64,000 bases of DNA from Durusdinium trenchii (GCA_963970005.1 CAXAMN010025706.1:174607-238606), one strand, 5' to 3'. Counted from the stretch's first letter, positions 34,195-45,974 are shown. Notes: generated by a model from the sequence alone, not told the origin. Made by a program: numbers and translations.

Positions 34195-35105
34195 GTTGGA
34201 GGCCATCGCCATTAGGTTGGAAGCCATTCCTATTAGGTTATCGCCATTTGGTTGGAGGCGATCGCTATTGGGTTGGAGGCTGATCTAATTATTAGGTTGG
34301 AAGCAATTCTTCGTAGGTTGTAGACCTTCCTGTTAGGTTGGAGGCCATCGCTATTAGGTTGAAGGCCATCACTGTTAGGTTGAAGGCCATTCCTATAATA
34401 AGGTTGGAGGCAATTCCTATTAGGTTGGAAATGGTTGGAAGCCATTCCTATTAGGTTAGAGGCCATTGCTATTCGGTTGGAGGCCATCGCTATTAGGTTG
34501 GAAGCCATTGCTATTAGGTTGGAGGNNNNNNNNNNCATCGCTATTGGGTTGGAAGCCATTGCTATTAGGTTGAAGGCCATCACTATTAGGTTGGAGGACA
34601 TTCCTATTAGGTTGGAGGCCATCGCTATTAGGTTGGAGGCCATTCCTATTAGGTTGGAGGACATTCCTGTTAGGTTGAGGCCATCGCTATTAGGTTGGAG
34701 GCCATCGCTATTAGGTTGGAGGACATTCCTATTAGGTTGGGCCATCGCTATTAGGTTGGATGCCATCGCTATTAGGTTGGAGGCCATCGCCATTAGGTTG
34801 GATGACATTCCTATTAGGTTGGAGGCCATCGCTACTAGGTTGGAAGCCATCGCTATTAGGTTGGAGGCCATCGTTATTGGGTTGGAGGACAGTCCTATTA
34901 GGTTAGAGGCCATCGCTATTGGGTTGGAGGACATTCCTAGTAGGTTGGAGGACATCGCATATTAGGTTGGAGGACATTCCTATTAGGTTGGATGCTATTA
35001 TCACTATTAGGTTGGAGGACATTCCTATTCTGTTGGAGGCCATCGCCATTAGGTTGGAGGCCATCGCTATTAGGTTGGAGGCCATCGCTATTAGGTTGGA
35101 CGACA
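34195..35105. repeat. 21-bp minisatellite array, about 43 units
   Basis: The unit is GGAGGCCATCGCTATTAGG preceded by TT. A second class replaces GCCATCGCT with GACATTCCT; the two classes are interspersed. The left third is more diverged, with units of 20-31 bp. Because the unit is a multiple of three, long open frames appear on both strands, reading RLEAIAI or LIAMASN repeats; these are not evidence for a gene. A 10-N gap lies at 34526-34535. Confidence 0.95.
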
Positions 35106-35341
35106 TCAAAACAACAATGTGAACTGCAAACATCTATTCTCCGGCGAAGCAGTCGGCATGGGTTTCCCTCTGCATGGTACAAGCATCATGACAGTAATTT
35201 AACTTAAATTACATATTTTTATCTTGTATATGGAATCAAATAAATACACAGGCTCTGAGGCAACCTCATATGAAACTTTGTTTTTGTGACTTTTGTCCAA
35301 GCATCTACCATACAAGCACTGATCAGGCTTCCACATGCAAC

Positions 35342-35625
35342 TCATAGACGCTTATGTATGCCTTGCTTTTTCTTCCTTTCCCTTGCTCCTTGCCGAGGTC
35401 TTGACTTGCTTTGACTTGCTTTGACTTGCTCCAAAAGTAATGTTCCTTCACAAGGAAACCTCCCTCTCATTCCCCCGTTTCTCGGCTCCACACATAGAAG
35501 GGTGGCCCGAAGAATAGTTTGTGTCTCAAATGCCTCGATTCTGAAGGGCACACTAGGGTGCCAATCTTCCTTGATGTGGTTCGTGGCAGGCATATCCAAA
35601 AGATTGAAAAGCGACTGCTACATGG
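35342..35625 (-). CDS. Putative terminal exon or small ORF
   Basis: The frame contains FNLLDMPATNHIKEDWHPSV, then FRIEAFETQTILRATLLCVE, and ends in a Lys/Arg-rich tail. The tail is encoded partly by a tandem TTTGACTTGC repeat (about 35398-35430). An ATG lies at MPATNH. No family recognised. Confidence 0.45.
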
Positions 35626-35949
35626 CGACTATCCCGACAAAGCAGCTGGTGCAGGTGCACAGCTCAGTGATCCAAGCAAAACCCACAAAATACGGAGTAT
35701 GTCACACCGATTGATCTTTAACAAACTTTAGTTCCGAAGCATATTTCGGTGCTTGTTCTTTACTTGTGGCTTGAATCTGAGCAAGACCATGTCTTGAAAA
35801 AGTCACAGTCCCCACGCGCCCATACAGCTGAGTTCCACAAAAACTGCTGGATGGCTGTTCGGCTAAGTCTATGAGCCTCCTTTGTTGACTCGATCATACT
35901 ATATATATATTGTGAAACAACTGGTAAAACTAGTCAGTAGTGGCCTCAC

Positions 35950-36060
35950 ACCTTAGGTTCCCGTACACTTCTTTCCAAAAGTTTGCTGCGGTGCTGTCCC
36001 CGCTCTGAGGTTTGCGCACGCCAAAGATCTTCATCGCCTTGCATTGAGCGGGCACAACAG
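35950..36060 (-). CDS. Putative exon
   Basis: The minus frame reads MKIFGVRKPQSGDSTAANFW then KEVYGNL, and ends at the donor CCTAAG|GTGTGA (about 35952). An overlapping frame (DLWRAQTSERGQHRSKLLER) is also open. No family recognised. Confidence 0.4.
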
Positions 36061-36239
36061 ACTTGGATGTTCAGCCCTTTTGGATCCTTTTGGCAACACT
36101 TAACCATTGGAAACAGAATGCAGCTGGTTTGGCCAAAGCACTTCAAGTGCTACGTTTCCCTCTTTGCACGAATCAAATGAATTCAAATGAATTATGCAAA
36201 GGGCCTCAAAACCTTCTCCTTGCCTGCTCCATACTGTTG

Positions 36240-36517
36240 GATACCCTTGACCTAACACGGTGCTCCGGTTCGAGTTGCCTCATTTGCAGTCTCATTCAGC
36301 ATGTGGAATGCAGCCTGCAGCTTCAGCCAAGTCTTGCCAGGACAAGTGCAGAAGAGGCTGGAGCCTGCCTGGATTTGTGATATTGGACATCACCCGGCTT
36401 CACTTTTCGAAAGAAGCCAGCACTTGGGTGTTTTTCAATGCTGCTTCCGCACACAATTCCAAGCTTTCCAGACTCGGTTCTAGAACCAACAGTGGCAAAT
36501 GCTTGGGATTGACACAA
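36240..36517 (-). CDS. Putative exon pair
   Basis: The upstream stretch contains SGKLGIVCGSSIEKHPSAGF and FRKVKPGDVQYHKSRQ. The downstream stretch, in another frame, contains WLKLQAAFHMLNETANEATR and ends TGAPC with TAG. A junction near 36330 must connect them if they are one gene. Function unknown. Confidence 0.4.
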
Positions 36518-37371
36518 CGTGCTTATTCAGCTGAGCTGCATATGTCGCCTCATTCACCAGTACAGTGACACGTAGTAAAGGAAGACTCCATTGGACAACT
36601 ATTGAAATTCAGGTGAAGAAAGGCGGAAAAAGGTGGTTGCCAAACAAACAGGCTTATAGGTGCTTCACCTGGAGCCTTTCTTTCTTACAATGCACAAGCA
36701 TCATTCGCTGGAGCCGCATGAACGCATATCAAAACATCATGCTGCTCAACCTCAACCTATGTCATTGATCCCAAACACATTAAACATGCTTGGCCAGCAT
36801 ACAACTTGGACCTGTACTGACAGGCCAAACACTTACTGAAACACACAAGGTGCTAGACAAAGCCTTGAAGCGGTGTTGGACCAGTTCTGCTGGCCTGGCG
36901 GCAAGCTCTTAGCATATCGCCAGTGTTGGCACTTGGACACCAAACTACCTGGAGGTAGTGTTCATGCGAACAGGTACAGCTTATGCCACATAGGGACAGG
37001 CAAGTAGACGACATATCGTTCTCTAATTTAATTTAGAGGTGCGTCAGCTATTCAAGTGATCAGCAATGCATTGTTCATCATTTTTCAGATTCTCGTCCGC
37101 GTCTACGAGTTGGTGCTTTGATTCAAAGCAGAGAACAGGCTAGAAAAAAGGGTTTCCGCAGCACAGGGCGAGGAACCACTTCAGCTGTGCACAAGCCGCA
37201 TCAGCAAGCCGCAAAAGATGCAGTCCCCGAATGAACTGCTTACACCCATCGGGTGTGTGGGTGCGGGTGTGGGTCAAAATTGCTTTTACTCAAGACCATG
37301 GTAGGTATTAGACTATTCTTGCCCATTCTGTTGATCTTCGTTTGTTCATGGTGGGTTTTGACCCACACTTA
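36518..37371. other. Unassigned stretch
   Basis: No supported gene. Short open frames on both strands. Confidence 0.35.
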
Positions 37372-37635
37372 TATAGTAGGATTTGGACAGTCAAATCCCA
37401 CTTCGATGCTCTGCCGCAACCAGAGGGGATCTCCAGGAGCCACTGACATCGCATGGGGACTTCGATGTGAAACTTCGTTGATTGCTTCGACATTAACACA
37501 CATGACTCTTGGACGTGACTCCAGCGCAACAGCTTGATTCCTGGTGTCTCCAGCGCTCTGACGGCCAAGCTCTATGAGAATTGAAAGGCATGGGTCAAAG
37601 CCGATGGCAGGACGGCTCAAATACGCGAAACACAA
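37372..37635 (-). CDS. Putative exon, unknown product
   Basis: An 88-codon frame with balanced composition: FAYLSRPAIGFDPCLSILIE, then RPRVMCVNVEAINEVSHRSP and GDPLWLRQSIEVGFDCPNPT. It has no ATG at its start, so it is probably internal or terminal. No family recognised. Confidence 0.48.
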
Positions 37636-37847
37636 GTGCCTTGATTTATATAGCTTTAATTGTAGCTTTTGAAAGAGAATCCCCTAAGCAGGGCGCCGCC
37701 ACAGGTTCCAGGTTTGCCTGGTGGATTTAGACCACAAATTTGCTGCCACAGGAAGCAATGCATGAAGAACCCGGAATGCACACTTGAGGGAAAAACAGAG
37801 GCCAGCGCACAGCTGAGAAACTGTTCCAAGTGAGCAATTGGGATGGT

Positions 37848-38036
37848 TTATGACAGCATCGCGCGAAGCAATGCCCCATCAAAAGAAACGCTCCCTCCAA
37901 AGTTCAACTTTGAGAGGTGCGAGCGCAAAGAGAGAATGATTGTACTAGTAGTAACGTACTGCACACGCGGACTTCTCCAAGCTGCGTGTTCAAGAGAACT
38001 ATGCACTACTTTGCGACCCCTCGCCTGAGGAACCAC
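37848..38036 (-). CDS. Putative exon, unknown product
   Basis: The frame contains VVHSSLEHAAWRSPRVQYVT and HLSKLNFGGSVSFDGALLRA. A CTACTAG repeat core lies inside it. Confidence is limited by its short length. Confidence 0.35.
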   Translation of the reverse strand: MVPQARGRKVVHSSLEHAAWRSPRVQYVTTSTIILSLRSHLSKLNFGGSVSFDGALLRAMLS

Positions 38037-38694
38037 TGTTCACTTTCATACGTAAAAGAATGACGGCTCTTTGGCTTTTGCGCTCAGGAAGATTTCATTT
38101 TGAGGTTCTGTGAGTATAGCTTTGTGAAGGACTACAGGAGTGCACTTGCGAGTGTCGTGAGCAGTCTGAAGATTCTAAAGAATCGATTTGATGACATCTT
38201 GTGCCAAATGACAACCAACACTGCTATCCATAAATCGGGCTATGGCTCCTCAAGCTGGGCACCCCTTCAGATCCTCTTAGCGATTCTCCAGAATCACTTT
38301 CATTCCTTCCTCTTGGGATGGATCTGCTCAAATTGAAAGGACACGACAAACCAAAGATTCGCCAGGATCATCATACCCTCCACTCCTGCAAGGTCTGGAC
38401 ACGTCGTAACTGATAAACGCATCACGAATGTACCTATTCATAATGAGAACATTAAAAAACACATCAACATACACGAACACATTGCACCATTGTACGTATA
38501 TGTATGTATATGTATATATCACATGCAACGGATACTCCGGCACTTTCCTGCAGGCTTGACGTGATAACGCGCGACTGTGCGTCTTCCATTGACAAACTTA
38601 CTGTAAGTCGCTTGGCTACACTGGAGCAGCTGGCTACCAGGTTTACTGCGTTGTCTTGAGTTTGAGTCTATGGCGGCACTTCCCACTAACTCAC

Positions 38695-40700
38695 CTTCCT
38701 TTCAACTTCGCTTTCTCCCCTGTTGCCAAGACACGAAGGGCTCGTAACATCTCGAAACCATGAGGATTTCAGGAGGAGCATGGCTGCTGGTCGGAGAGAT
38801 TTCTCAATTGCCAAGCATTGTCGGATCATATCCTGGGCTTGGTCGTCCACAGTGTCCCAGGATGGGCCATGGCACGTCACCGGATTTGACCTCACAGCTT
38901 TGGCAAAGCCTTTGAGGTCTTCGTAGTCTCCAAATCTGCGAGGCAATCTTCCTGAGGCCATGAAGTACAGGCAAAGGCCGAGGCTCCAAATGTCGGACTT
39001 CCTGAAGAAACATGGAGAAACACCATAGCGACCATAGTCGTATAAAGACACCAAATCACAAAATTGGGAGGACTCATGGCTCATGGGATTCATACATTAT
39101 TAGCGTGTCCTGCCAAGCTGAAAAGCATACCTGTGCAAGTCCAGAAAGCAACACAACACGCCTTTCCAATTATAAATCGCTAGAACACTTCGTATCTGCC
39201 CCTGCGACTCTGCATGTCAGCAAACAACAAAGCACAAACAAACCCACGTCAGCTCTGATGTGCAGCATCTCGACTCTATTCCAACAGCAGTACACGAACG
39301 ATTGTGAAAAGAAATTCTGACTGGTCACTGGTCATTTGTACTAGCATGACTAGCTTCGGAAACCAGGTGATTCAGCATTGAGTGGCTTCTCAATGATTCA
39401 GTCTCTGGGAACTTGGCAAGTTGTCCAGTCACATTCAGCGCACCGGTCACCAGTCCAACAACATCTTGTGGTAGTTTTCTGGAGGAAGAATCTTTCAGAA
39501 TCCCTTTCTTAAATTAGGGAAAAAGGTCTGTCGGCCCCTGGACGAAGGACTGCACCTCTTTTCTCTAATTTTTTGTTCTTCGAAGCAATAGAAAACGTTC
39601 GGAGGTGGTTCAGTCCAAGGGTCTCTGAAGGTGACGAGTCTTCAAGAACTTCGGGTGCCGAGTAATCCATGGTACCAGTCATTGTCAAGGCCCATCCATC
39701 CGTCAATTGACAAGCAGTGTTGAAGTCTGCCAGCCACAAGCCTGGAGCATTGTCTTGGAACGAACAACATGTACCGAGGAAACACATATATTATATTTTT
39801 CTTATTGTTCTATTTTTGGGGGTAGGCCGCTAGTACCGCTAGGTAGAGGTGAGGAGGTGAGGTAGCGAGGTAGCTAAGGTAGCTAACAAGTGGACGCTTC
39901 TAGGTACAGGGTTTGCTACTACATATGGACGAAGGATAGCTCACGCTTCTTCGAAGCTTCCTTGAAGAAGCACTCGCACTAATGATTTGGTTCCTAGATA
40001 TTTAGATATATATATATTTAGGAAAAAAACGTACAGATTTTACAGCAACAAGAACATGTAATGTGATGGTTTGTACAGGCCGAGCCGGGCCTGTCAAAGT
40101 GTCTGATAGCAAAATGTTTTCAGGCTTTATATCCCGATGTATGATGCGACAGCTGTGCAGGTAGTCGACTGCTTCGCACAGCATTCGACTCAAGGGCTTC
40201 ATGGCGATTGATGGCAAGCCTTCCGGGTGTGCTTTCTTCACGACGCTTTGCAGCGTGCCTTCACAGCAGTAGTCAAAGATGAGTGCTACCTCACCGACCG
40301 CCTCCAGGAAGTCAACCACTTTGATGATGTGAGGATGCGAAAGTCGCTTCAGGACTTGGAACTCTTGACGACACGACTCGGCTGTTTCCTTGTCGATGAC
40401 GTTCCGAACCTTCACAACTACCTTGCGGTCATCCACTCGCCTTCTGGCCTTGTAGACGACTCCAACAGATCCTTTCCCAAGGATCTGTTCGAAGTCATAG
40501 GCCTCTTTGACCCTGTCGCCTGACAAAGGACCTGAACAGGCTCACACTCTGATTAAAGAAGGACAAATCACTCATACTACATATAGATTCACAGCAACAC
40601 ACTAAAGCTCAAAAAATGTGTCCAAAGGATAACTCACCAGGCCACCTTGGAGTACATCAACTTCTGTTGAAACTCTCAGCTTGGCCTTTTGCTCGAGTCT
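38695..40700 (-). CDS. Eukaryotic protein kinase, four exons modelled
   Basis: Ser/Thr-type kinase. Modelled exons: about 40699-40646 (KAKLRVSTEVDVLQ), 40519-40091, 39753 to about 39630, and 39001-38695. Splice evidence: CAAG|GTGGCC to TCAG|GCGACA; ACAG|GCCCGG (GC donor) to CCAAG|ACAATG; a GA or GT donor near 39630 to CTTCAG|GAAGTC; final donor GGAAG|GTGAGT. Domain order: Gly loop ILGKGSVGVVYKARR, ATP-binding Lys in KVVVKVRN, catalytic loop HRDIKPENILL, metal motif LADFNTA (DFN instead of DFG), SAPEVLE, KSDIWSLGLCLYFMASG, and the end of the C-lobe. Lys, both Asp and APE are present, so activity is plausible. The upstream peptide resembles the lead-in of CDPK-like kinases, but no EF-hands were found. 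The 5' and 3' ends are not resolved. Confidence 0.78.
39815..40010 (-). repeat. Hairpin-headed dispersed element, copy D, inside a kinase intron
   Basis: Read on the minus strand it starts CTAGGAACCAAATCATTAG, with the hairpin GCTTCTTC/GAAGAAGC. It then has a CTAC-rich middle like copy A. It fills about 190 of the 337 bases between the HRD-containing and DFN-containing exons. Confidence 0.7.
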
Positions 40701-41149
40701 AAATGACCGTCGCTCCCACAGGGACAACGCTGCTGGTTGTATCGTCATTGCTAGGTTTGCTAGTCTTACAGGTGACAAATATATATCTGAGCACAAACTG
40801 CGGGAGAAACACATTGATAGTTTGGTTGGTTTTAGAAGGTTCCTTTGCAGACCAGCTTGGTCTTCTGTGGCCATTCAATACTTTCCAAGCATGGCCCTTG
40901 TCGTCGCGTTGTTTGCCGTGCACAAATGCCGCATGCCTGCTCAATCATGCATTCGCTGATGGGGCATTGTTGAGTTGTGGGAAGGCCTAGGTTCTGGAAC
41001 TTGTTGCTGCGGCCTCGTCACAAGCTGGAAGTCATCCTCCAAAAAAAGCAAATACTCCTGGACATGCATAATTCCCACAGCAACAACATGAATTGAGGTG
41101 CGCAAGCCTTTCAGCACGCAAAAAGCAAGGTAAACATCACTTTGGGACG

Positions 41150-42110
41150 AACCTAATTTCTCATGGTTTCTCTCCTCTCCTGATCACAAGTGCTGGCACA
41201 AGCTGCCATGGCAGCACCTGGCCGCAGTGAACCATTACACTTGCAGACTTCACCACCAATTTGCACATTTATGCTGACAGTCTCCGACCAGAACGTAAGT
41301 TTCCTCCTACACCCATGGCTCAAAGCATAGGGCATAAGTTCCCTCCTAAACAAAGAATTGTGAGCGCTTTCTTCTTGAGACTTGGGACCCACTGATTTCT
41401 GCCTTGGGAAGCTCTGGAACATCTGATGATGTGAACAACGATACTTCTGGTCTAAACTAGCGATGGCCTCCAACCTACTAGCTCTGGAACACTTCCACTC
41501 TAAACTCACTGCAATGGTCTGCAGTGTTGCCACAATCGTGAGCATTTCCCCCCTCTCCACAGTCCGCAGCCTGGATTTCCGTGTCTCTGGTGTTTCCTGG
41601 CACAAGTCTCGGTGACTGCTTTCCGTGCACAATATCTCAACACAGCCCAGGAACCCAAGACAATCAGTGGCAAAGGCCTGATGAAAGGGTCTGGCCAATC
41701 TTTTACTGGCACAATAGGCTCCAAATCATACAGTTTCGCCACCTCACAACCAAGGCGTCCATGTCAGCGGCAAAAGCACATCATGCAAATTCCTACAGCA
41801 TCCTTCTCGAAAGACAGGTGGACACAACGCGCGTGGACACAGTTCGCATGATGACTTGGCGGCTGGTAGCACGCCTACGTTCACTAAAGTACGTAATGAC
41901 CTTCGCTGTTTCTTGGAAAGGTCTTTGCAACAACAGCTTTGAGACACTGCACCCTTGCACTGCCACAGCCTTAATTCACACCACTGGCCACAAGATACAT
42001 CAAGATACAAGCAGCCATCTCTGAGACTTTCGCCTCTTGACGCCAACAATGCACTGCCTGTCGCAGCGGTTTTCCAGACGAATTCAATGTTTTGGCTCAT
42101 CACAGATCTA
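41150..42110 (-). CDS. Exon group of an unnamed minus-strand gene
   Basis: Coding-like stretches in gene order: NIEFVWKTAATGSALLASRG (about 42040-42095); VAKLYDLEPIVPVKDWPDPF after acceptor TTGTGAG (about 41735); ETPETRKSRLRTVERGEML after acceptor TGTGCCAG, ending at the donor ATTGCA|GTGAGT (about 41515); and a last stretch (41153-41440) with LTFWSETVSINVQIGGEVCK. A solo minisatellite unit lies at 41455-41482. Function unknown. It lies upstream of the kinase on the same strand. Confidence 0.42.
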
Positions 42111-42398
42111 GTAGCTGCAAGAATTCAAGAGTCAATCAATACATCTTGATCGGCCGTATACCAATCCATCCACACACAGAAGCTGACACCAACAGCTTGG
42201 ATAAACTTGAAGGCAAGATTTGTCCACCTCGAGCATGAACCAACATTCCTGTGAAGTCGGTTATTGACTTGGGCATGTAGAGGATAGAAAGGGGGTCACA
42301 CCTGGTCCAAGACGTCCTCTTGGAGTGATTTCAAGAAGACGACGAATCGTCGTCGCGCCATTTCCAGCCTTACATGTCTCAACATCCTTACAGTTTAC

Positions 42399-42578
42399 CT
42401 AAAAATCAAGAAACCAAAGCATTAGTGCGAGCGCTTCTTCAACGAAGCTCAGCTTCCTAGAAGTGTGAGCTATCCTGTGTCCAGTTACTAGAAGCTTAAG
42501 TATTGCTAGTGCGTGCTTACTCCCTTACTCAATTAAGTAGGCACCTACCTAATCTGTAGGAGCGGGCTACAACAGACT
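42399..42578 (+). repeat. Hairpin-headed dispersed element, copy C
   Basis: Head AAGAAACCAAAGCATTAG, then GTGCGAGCGCTTCTTCAACG. The tail AATTAAGTAGGCACC ... GTAGGAGCGGGCTA matches copy B. Confidence 0.7.
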
Positions 42579-42810
42579 TTACGATGTCGTTTCAAGGCTT
42601 TTCAAGGACCGTGCAGCCCGCCGTCCTTGTAAGACCTGAGGCCATGGAACACCCCCCATCCAAGTGTTGCCAAATGCATGCACGTGGCATTTTTGTTTGC
42701 CTCTCTTGGTCTTTCGCCGACGTTTGTAAATGTCTGTACAGTGTAAACTCTACAAACTCAACTAGAAAGTCCAGCAAGCAGCATAGATGCACCTTTTCCA
42801 ATGGGTTTGA

Positions 42811-43740
42811 TCAATACAGTTGCTGGGCAGCAGCAACATTCAGCAACCCCACCTTTCCAGCTCCAACGGCAAAAAGCACATGGGCTCCACAAGCTTTATC
42901 CTCCCATTGCAATTGCCTGGGCAAAACCTGGATGGCAAAGCAATATCCAGGGAGGTTCACAGGCAAAGGAACCCCAGGTAGCCCCGCAAAAGCCAAGGAT
43001 ACCCAAACCCCACAAAGCCACAGCGGAGGGTGGGTGGAGAAAAGCAAGAAACACACGGCAAGCCACCAGCTTGCACACAACCAGTAAATCCAGAAGGTAT
43101 TTGACATGACATGAGAGACAAGATAAACCCAAGTCACCAAACACTTACAAGATCTTACAAGAATCGTTCGAACAGCACGCCAAGTTAAGCTAGAGAGGAA
43201 AGTGTTCATGTAAGCAAGCTTCCAGGAAAAGTACACTAAGTACACCTAAATTGTAGCATCTTGTTGCCAAGTTGCTCCAAAGTCTCACGAAGTGTTGCTG
43301 CACCCTCCCCATGTAAAATACACAGACAAAGGCTCGGCCTGGCATCAGTAAAATGCATGGCTTCAACGTGTCTCCAAATTTGATCCGCGGCAAAACCAGC
43401 AAAGCCTACATGCCCACCAACAGTTTCAAGCACCAATGACTGGGCGGAAGGGCTCCAATCAAATGCACTAGCCAGCAGTTGTCTTGCCTGTCCAAGTTGA
43501 ACTCAGCCTCACAGGATGCACAGCTGGGCGACGAACAAATTTCACAAACGCATCAAATCTCTCAACCGCGTTTGGATTGCTCTGCATGTCCGTAGCAAGC
43601 ACCTATATAAATACTGTCACCTCTCTACAGTCCTCACAGTCTCTCCAGACCGCGACAACCCGTGGTTTGTGCCTCGGCAAAGAATCTTTGCTCTGCCACC
43701 TGCCGTGCAAGCCCCCAAAAAACAATTTGTAGAGCGCCCT
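42811..43740 (-). CDS. Exon group, unknown product
   Basis: Convincing stretches: GLARQVAEQRFFAEAQTTG (about 43655-43715); MQSNPNAVERFDAFVKFVRR (about 43540-43600, donor CATCCT|GTGAGG); and LVLETVGGHVGFAGFAADQI with RHVEAMHFTDARPSLCLCIL and TLRETLEQLGNKMLQF (43250-43440, after acceptor TCCGCCCAG). A further hydrophobic stretch lies below 43100. No family recognised despite good coding character. Confidence 0.45.
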
Positions 43741-44251
43741 TCATAACTTGAGATTTGTGATGAACTTGCCAGCGGAGCTGGCGGCTGGCTTTCCATCCCT
43801 CTATATATATATATATTTGAATTGGACAGTTACGCAACGCACAGATGATATACTGAATGCTTGAAGATAGTTATATTTCATTGTATATACTGTAAGTACA
43901 ATATTCTACAATGACTAATATAATGTTATATGATATGTGTATGGCCCTCGACGTGCAACATCTAACACATAGGCCTCTCTTTCATGCCAGGGCTCTTGGC
44001 CAGTTTCAGCCTTGACCAGCTGGGTTCTTTCAATGCACATCAAAGCAGTATCCGGTGCATGAAAAGTGCTCGATTCAGCGTGGACCCTCGAAACCCGCTG
44101 AGCTCCCAGCCAAAAGCTGCCAGGCTGCTCGCTTCCTGTGACCACCCACGTATGACTACCAGTTGCACCGTCAGTCTTCGCTCCCAACGAGCTTCCAATT
44201 CAATGTACTGTACCACACATTTAAAAAGGAACGAATGAGCCGTAATGAGCC

Positions 44252-44292
44252 CTTGTTACTGCTAGCTTCTTGCTACTAGTAGTAACTTAGTA
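44252..44292. repeat. CCTAGTAG-type repeat fragment
   Basis: GTTACTGCTAGCTTCTTGC then TACTAGTAGTAACTTAGTAG. A short diverged copy. No gene is supported from here to about 44900. Confidence 0.55.
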
Positions 44293-44905
44293 GTAATGCC
44301 TCGAAAGATGAGCCCCACGATGCCCCACCAGATTCCGAAACCAATGAAACAATGAAACCTGAAACACCACTGGAGGGCATCCAGAGGGCATGCGCAGGGC
44401 ATCGCACCGTGTCGTCCGCGCTTCGGAGACGAGGTGCCGTGACAAGCGACTCGTCAGGCGCCGGAGCCACCGGAGGTCCAAAACCTGCCACGAACGCGGA
44501 GATGAAAAACTACTAGCAATGGTCTCCAACATAAGAGCGATGAAAAGCACATGCCAAGGAGAGACGAGGATGACTGGGGGGCTTCCAAATACACCCAATG
44601 CACGTGCACATGAGGGACGGTCAAAACTCCTTATTCTTCTTCAACTAAAAAATGGACGTCATCGGTTTTGAGTTGGACCTTGTCGTTTTGCAGGGTTTTG
44701 TGCACAAACCTACCCTCTTTACTAAAGTGGTCTTCGCATGTTTTGACCGTGGCTCACATCCATTGACATGCATGCTTCTCATACTTCAGAAAGGGCCAGA
44801 GTATGTCGAAGGGCCCAAGGGTGTATGTGTATGCCGGTGCATGCGGCGCGTGCTCGGTGTCTGTTCACTTTACAAACGCGGCAAAATTGTCCACATGGTT
44901 CTCAC

Positions 44906-44950
44906 CAATAATTTTCAACAAATGCCTGAACCCATGCCTCGATCTGCACC
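44906..44950 (-). CDS. Micro-exon candidate (45 bp)
   Basis: Between acceptor CTTTTTCAG and donor TTATTG|GTGAGA the frame reads VQIEAWVQAFVENY. Both splice sites are good and the peptide is protein-like. It presumably belongs to the gene continuing on the minus strand. Confidence 0.38.
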
Positions 44951-45299
44951 CTGAAAAAGCTTTCAACCCTAAGCGAGGCTGCGCAACTCCTGGCCACCAC
45001 CCGTCTTGGATGTTGCCAAATCTATTGCAGTCCTGCAACATCAGATCGACAGTGCGTTGTGATGACTGATTCTAATCATCAGTTCAGTTCCCATGCGCCT
45101 TCAAAATGCAAGCACCCCAGTCAGCACATGAATAGCGCGAGTGTAAGAGATTGACCCATCTGAACTTCAGTGTATGATTTGGAATATTTGCATGTTATTC
45201 ACTACATAGAACCAACATTAATCAAAACTGAAAGCCTAGTTGGAAGTTTGAGCAGCACATGCCATTCCAAACATTTTCCGAACATCTCAAAGTATCTCA

Positions 45300-45555
45300 T
45301 CTGGACCAACCCAAACGTGCGGAAACAATCATCCCTCTTTTTGCTTGCTTTGCAAGTTTTCTGATTTTTCTGGAAACGACCCATATGATGCGAATGGCTG
45401 ACCCGAGGTCCAGGACTCCGGCTGTGCCCAGCGCTGTCATAGCAGGAGCCACAATGGTCTGCTCAATTGGGAGGATAATATCAAGAGCCTTGGGGCGGAG
45501 TCGGCAGAGTCGAGTGTCCCATAGAGTCCCTGATGGTCTGTGTGTTGGCTCGCCT
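45300..45555 (-). CDS. Putative exon with a hydrophobic segment
   Basis: After acceptor CATTTTTTAG the frame reads RLRPKALDIILPIEQTIVAP, then GTAGVLDLGSAIRIIWVVS and a basic RKIRKLAKQAKRG. This suggests a membrane-associated protein. No family recognised. Confidence 0.45.
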
Positions 45556-45974
45556 AAAAAATGCCGAAGCAACATCGTTTGATGGTTGTTGGCAAAAACG
45601 GACGTTCAAGGCAGGGCGAGAAAGGAACAGACTTCTATTATGTATCTTATATTCAAAAGAATTTGGCCCGCATAGTGTTGTGGTTCAGTCGGCCTGCAGC
45701 AGTTCTGGCATTGCGTACCGCCATCATTGGCATTCGCAATACTCGAAGGAATTTGTGGACAATAACGATTGTCAGACGACCCTTGTATAACTCGCTGCTC
45801 TCAGTGCACAGGCGGAACGTCTAACTAAGGCAACTTCGCTGAGAGCTTTGCACGCAGTTCATTTTCGCTCGGATTCAGAACATCTGCAAAGTAGAATTGT
45901 TGTCCTCCACATGCTTGCAACCTGGCAATAAAGTTGGCCAAGTACCATGTCGCAACGACTGGCGCGCACATGCC

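Noticed and set aside
34195-35105. CRISPR-like appearance of the array
   Set aside because: Repeat and spacer are not distinct; units are contiguous 21-mers without unique spacers, in a eukaryotic context.
34195-35133. Long open frames (176 and 240 codons) on both strands
   Set aside because: They are produced by a 21-bp tandem repeat whose unit is a multiple of three; the predicted proteins are only seven-residue repeats.
43495-43535. A 25-bp intron joining two coding stretches
   Set aside because: Too short to be believable; a 73-bp intron ending at TCCGCCCAG gives an in-phase join.
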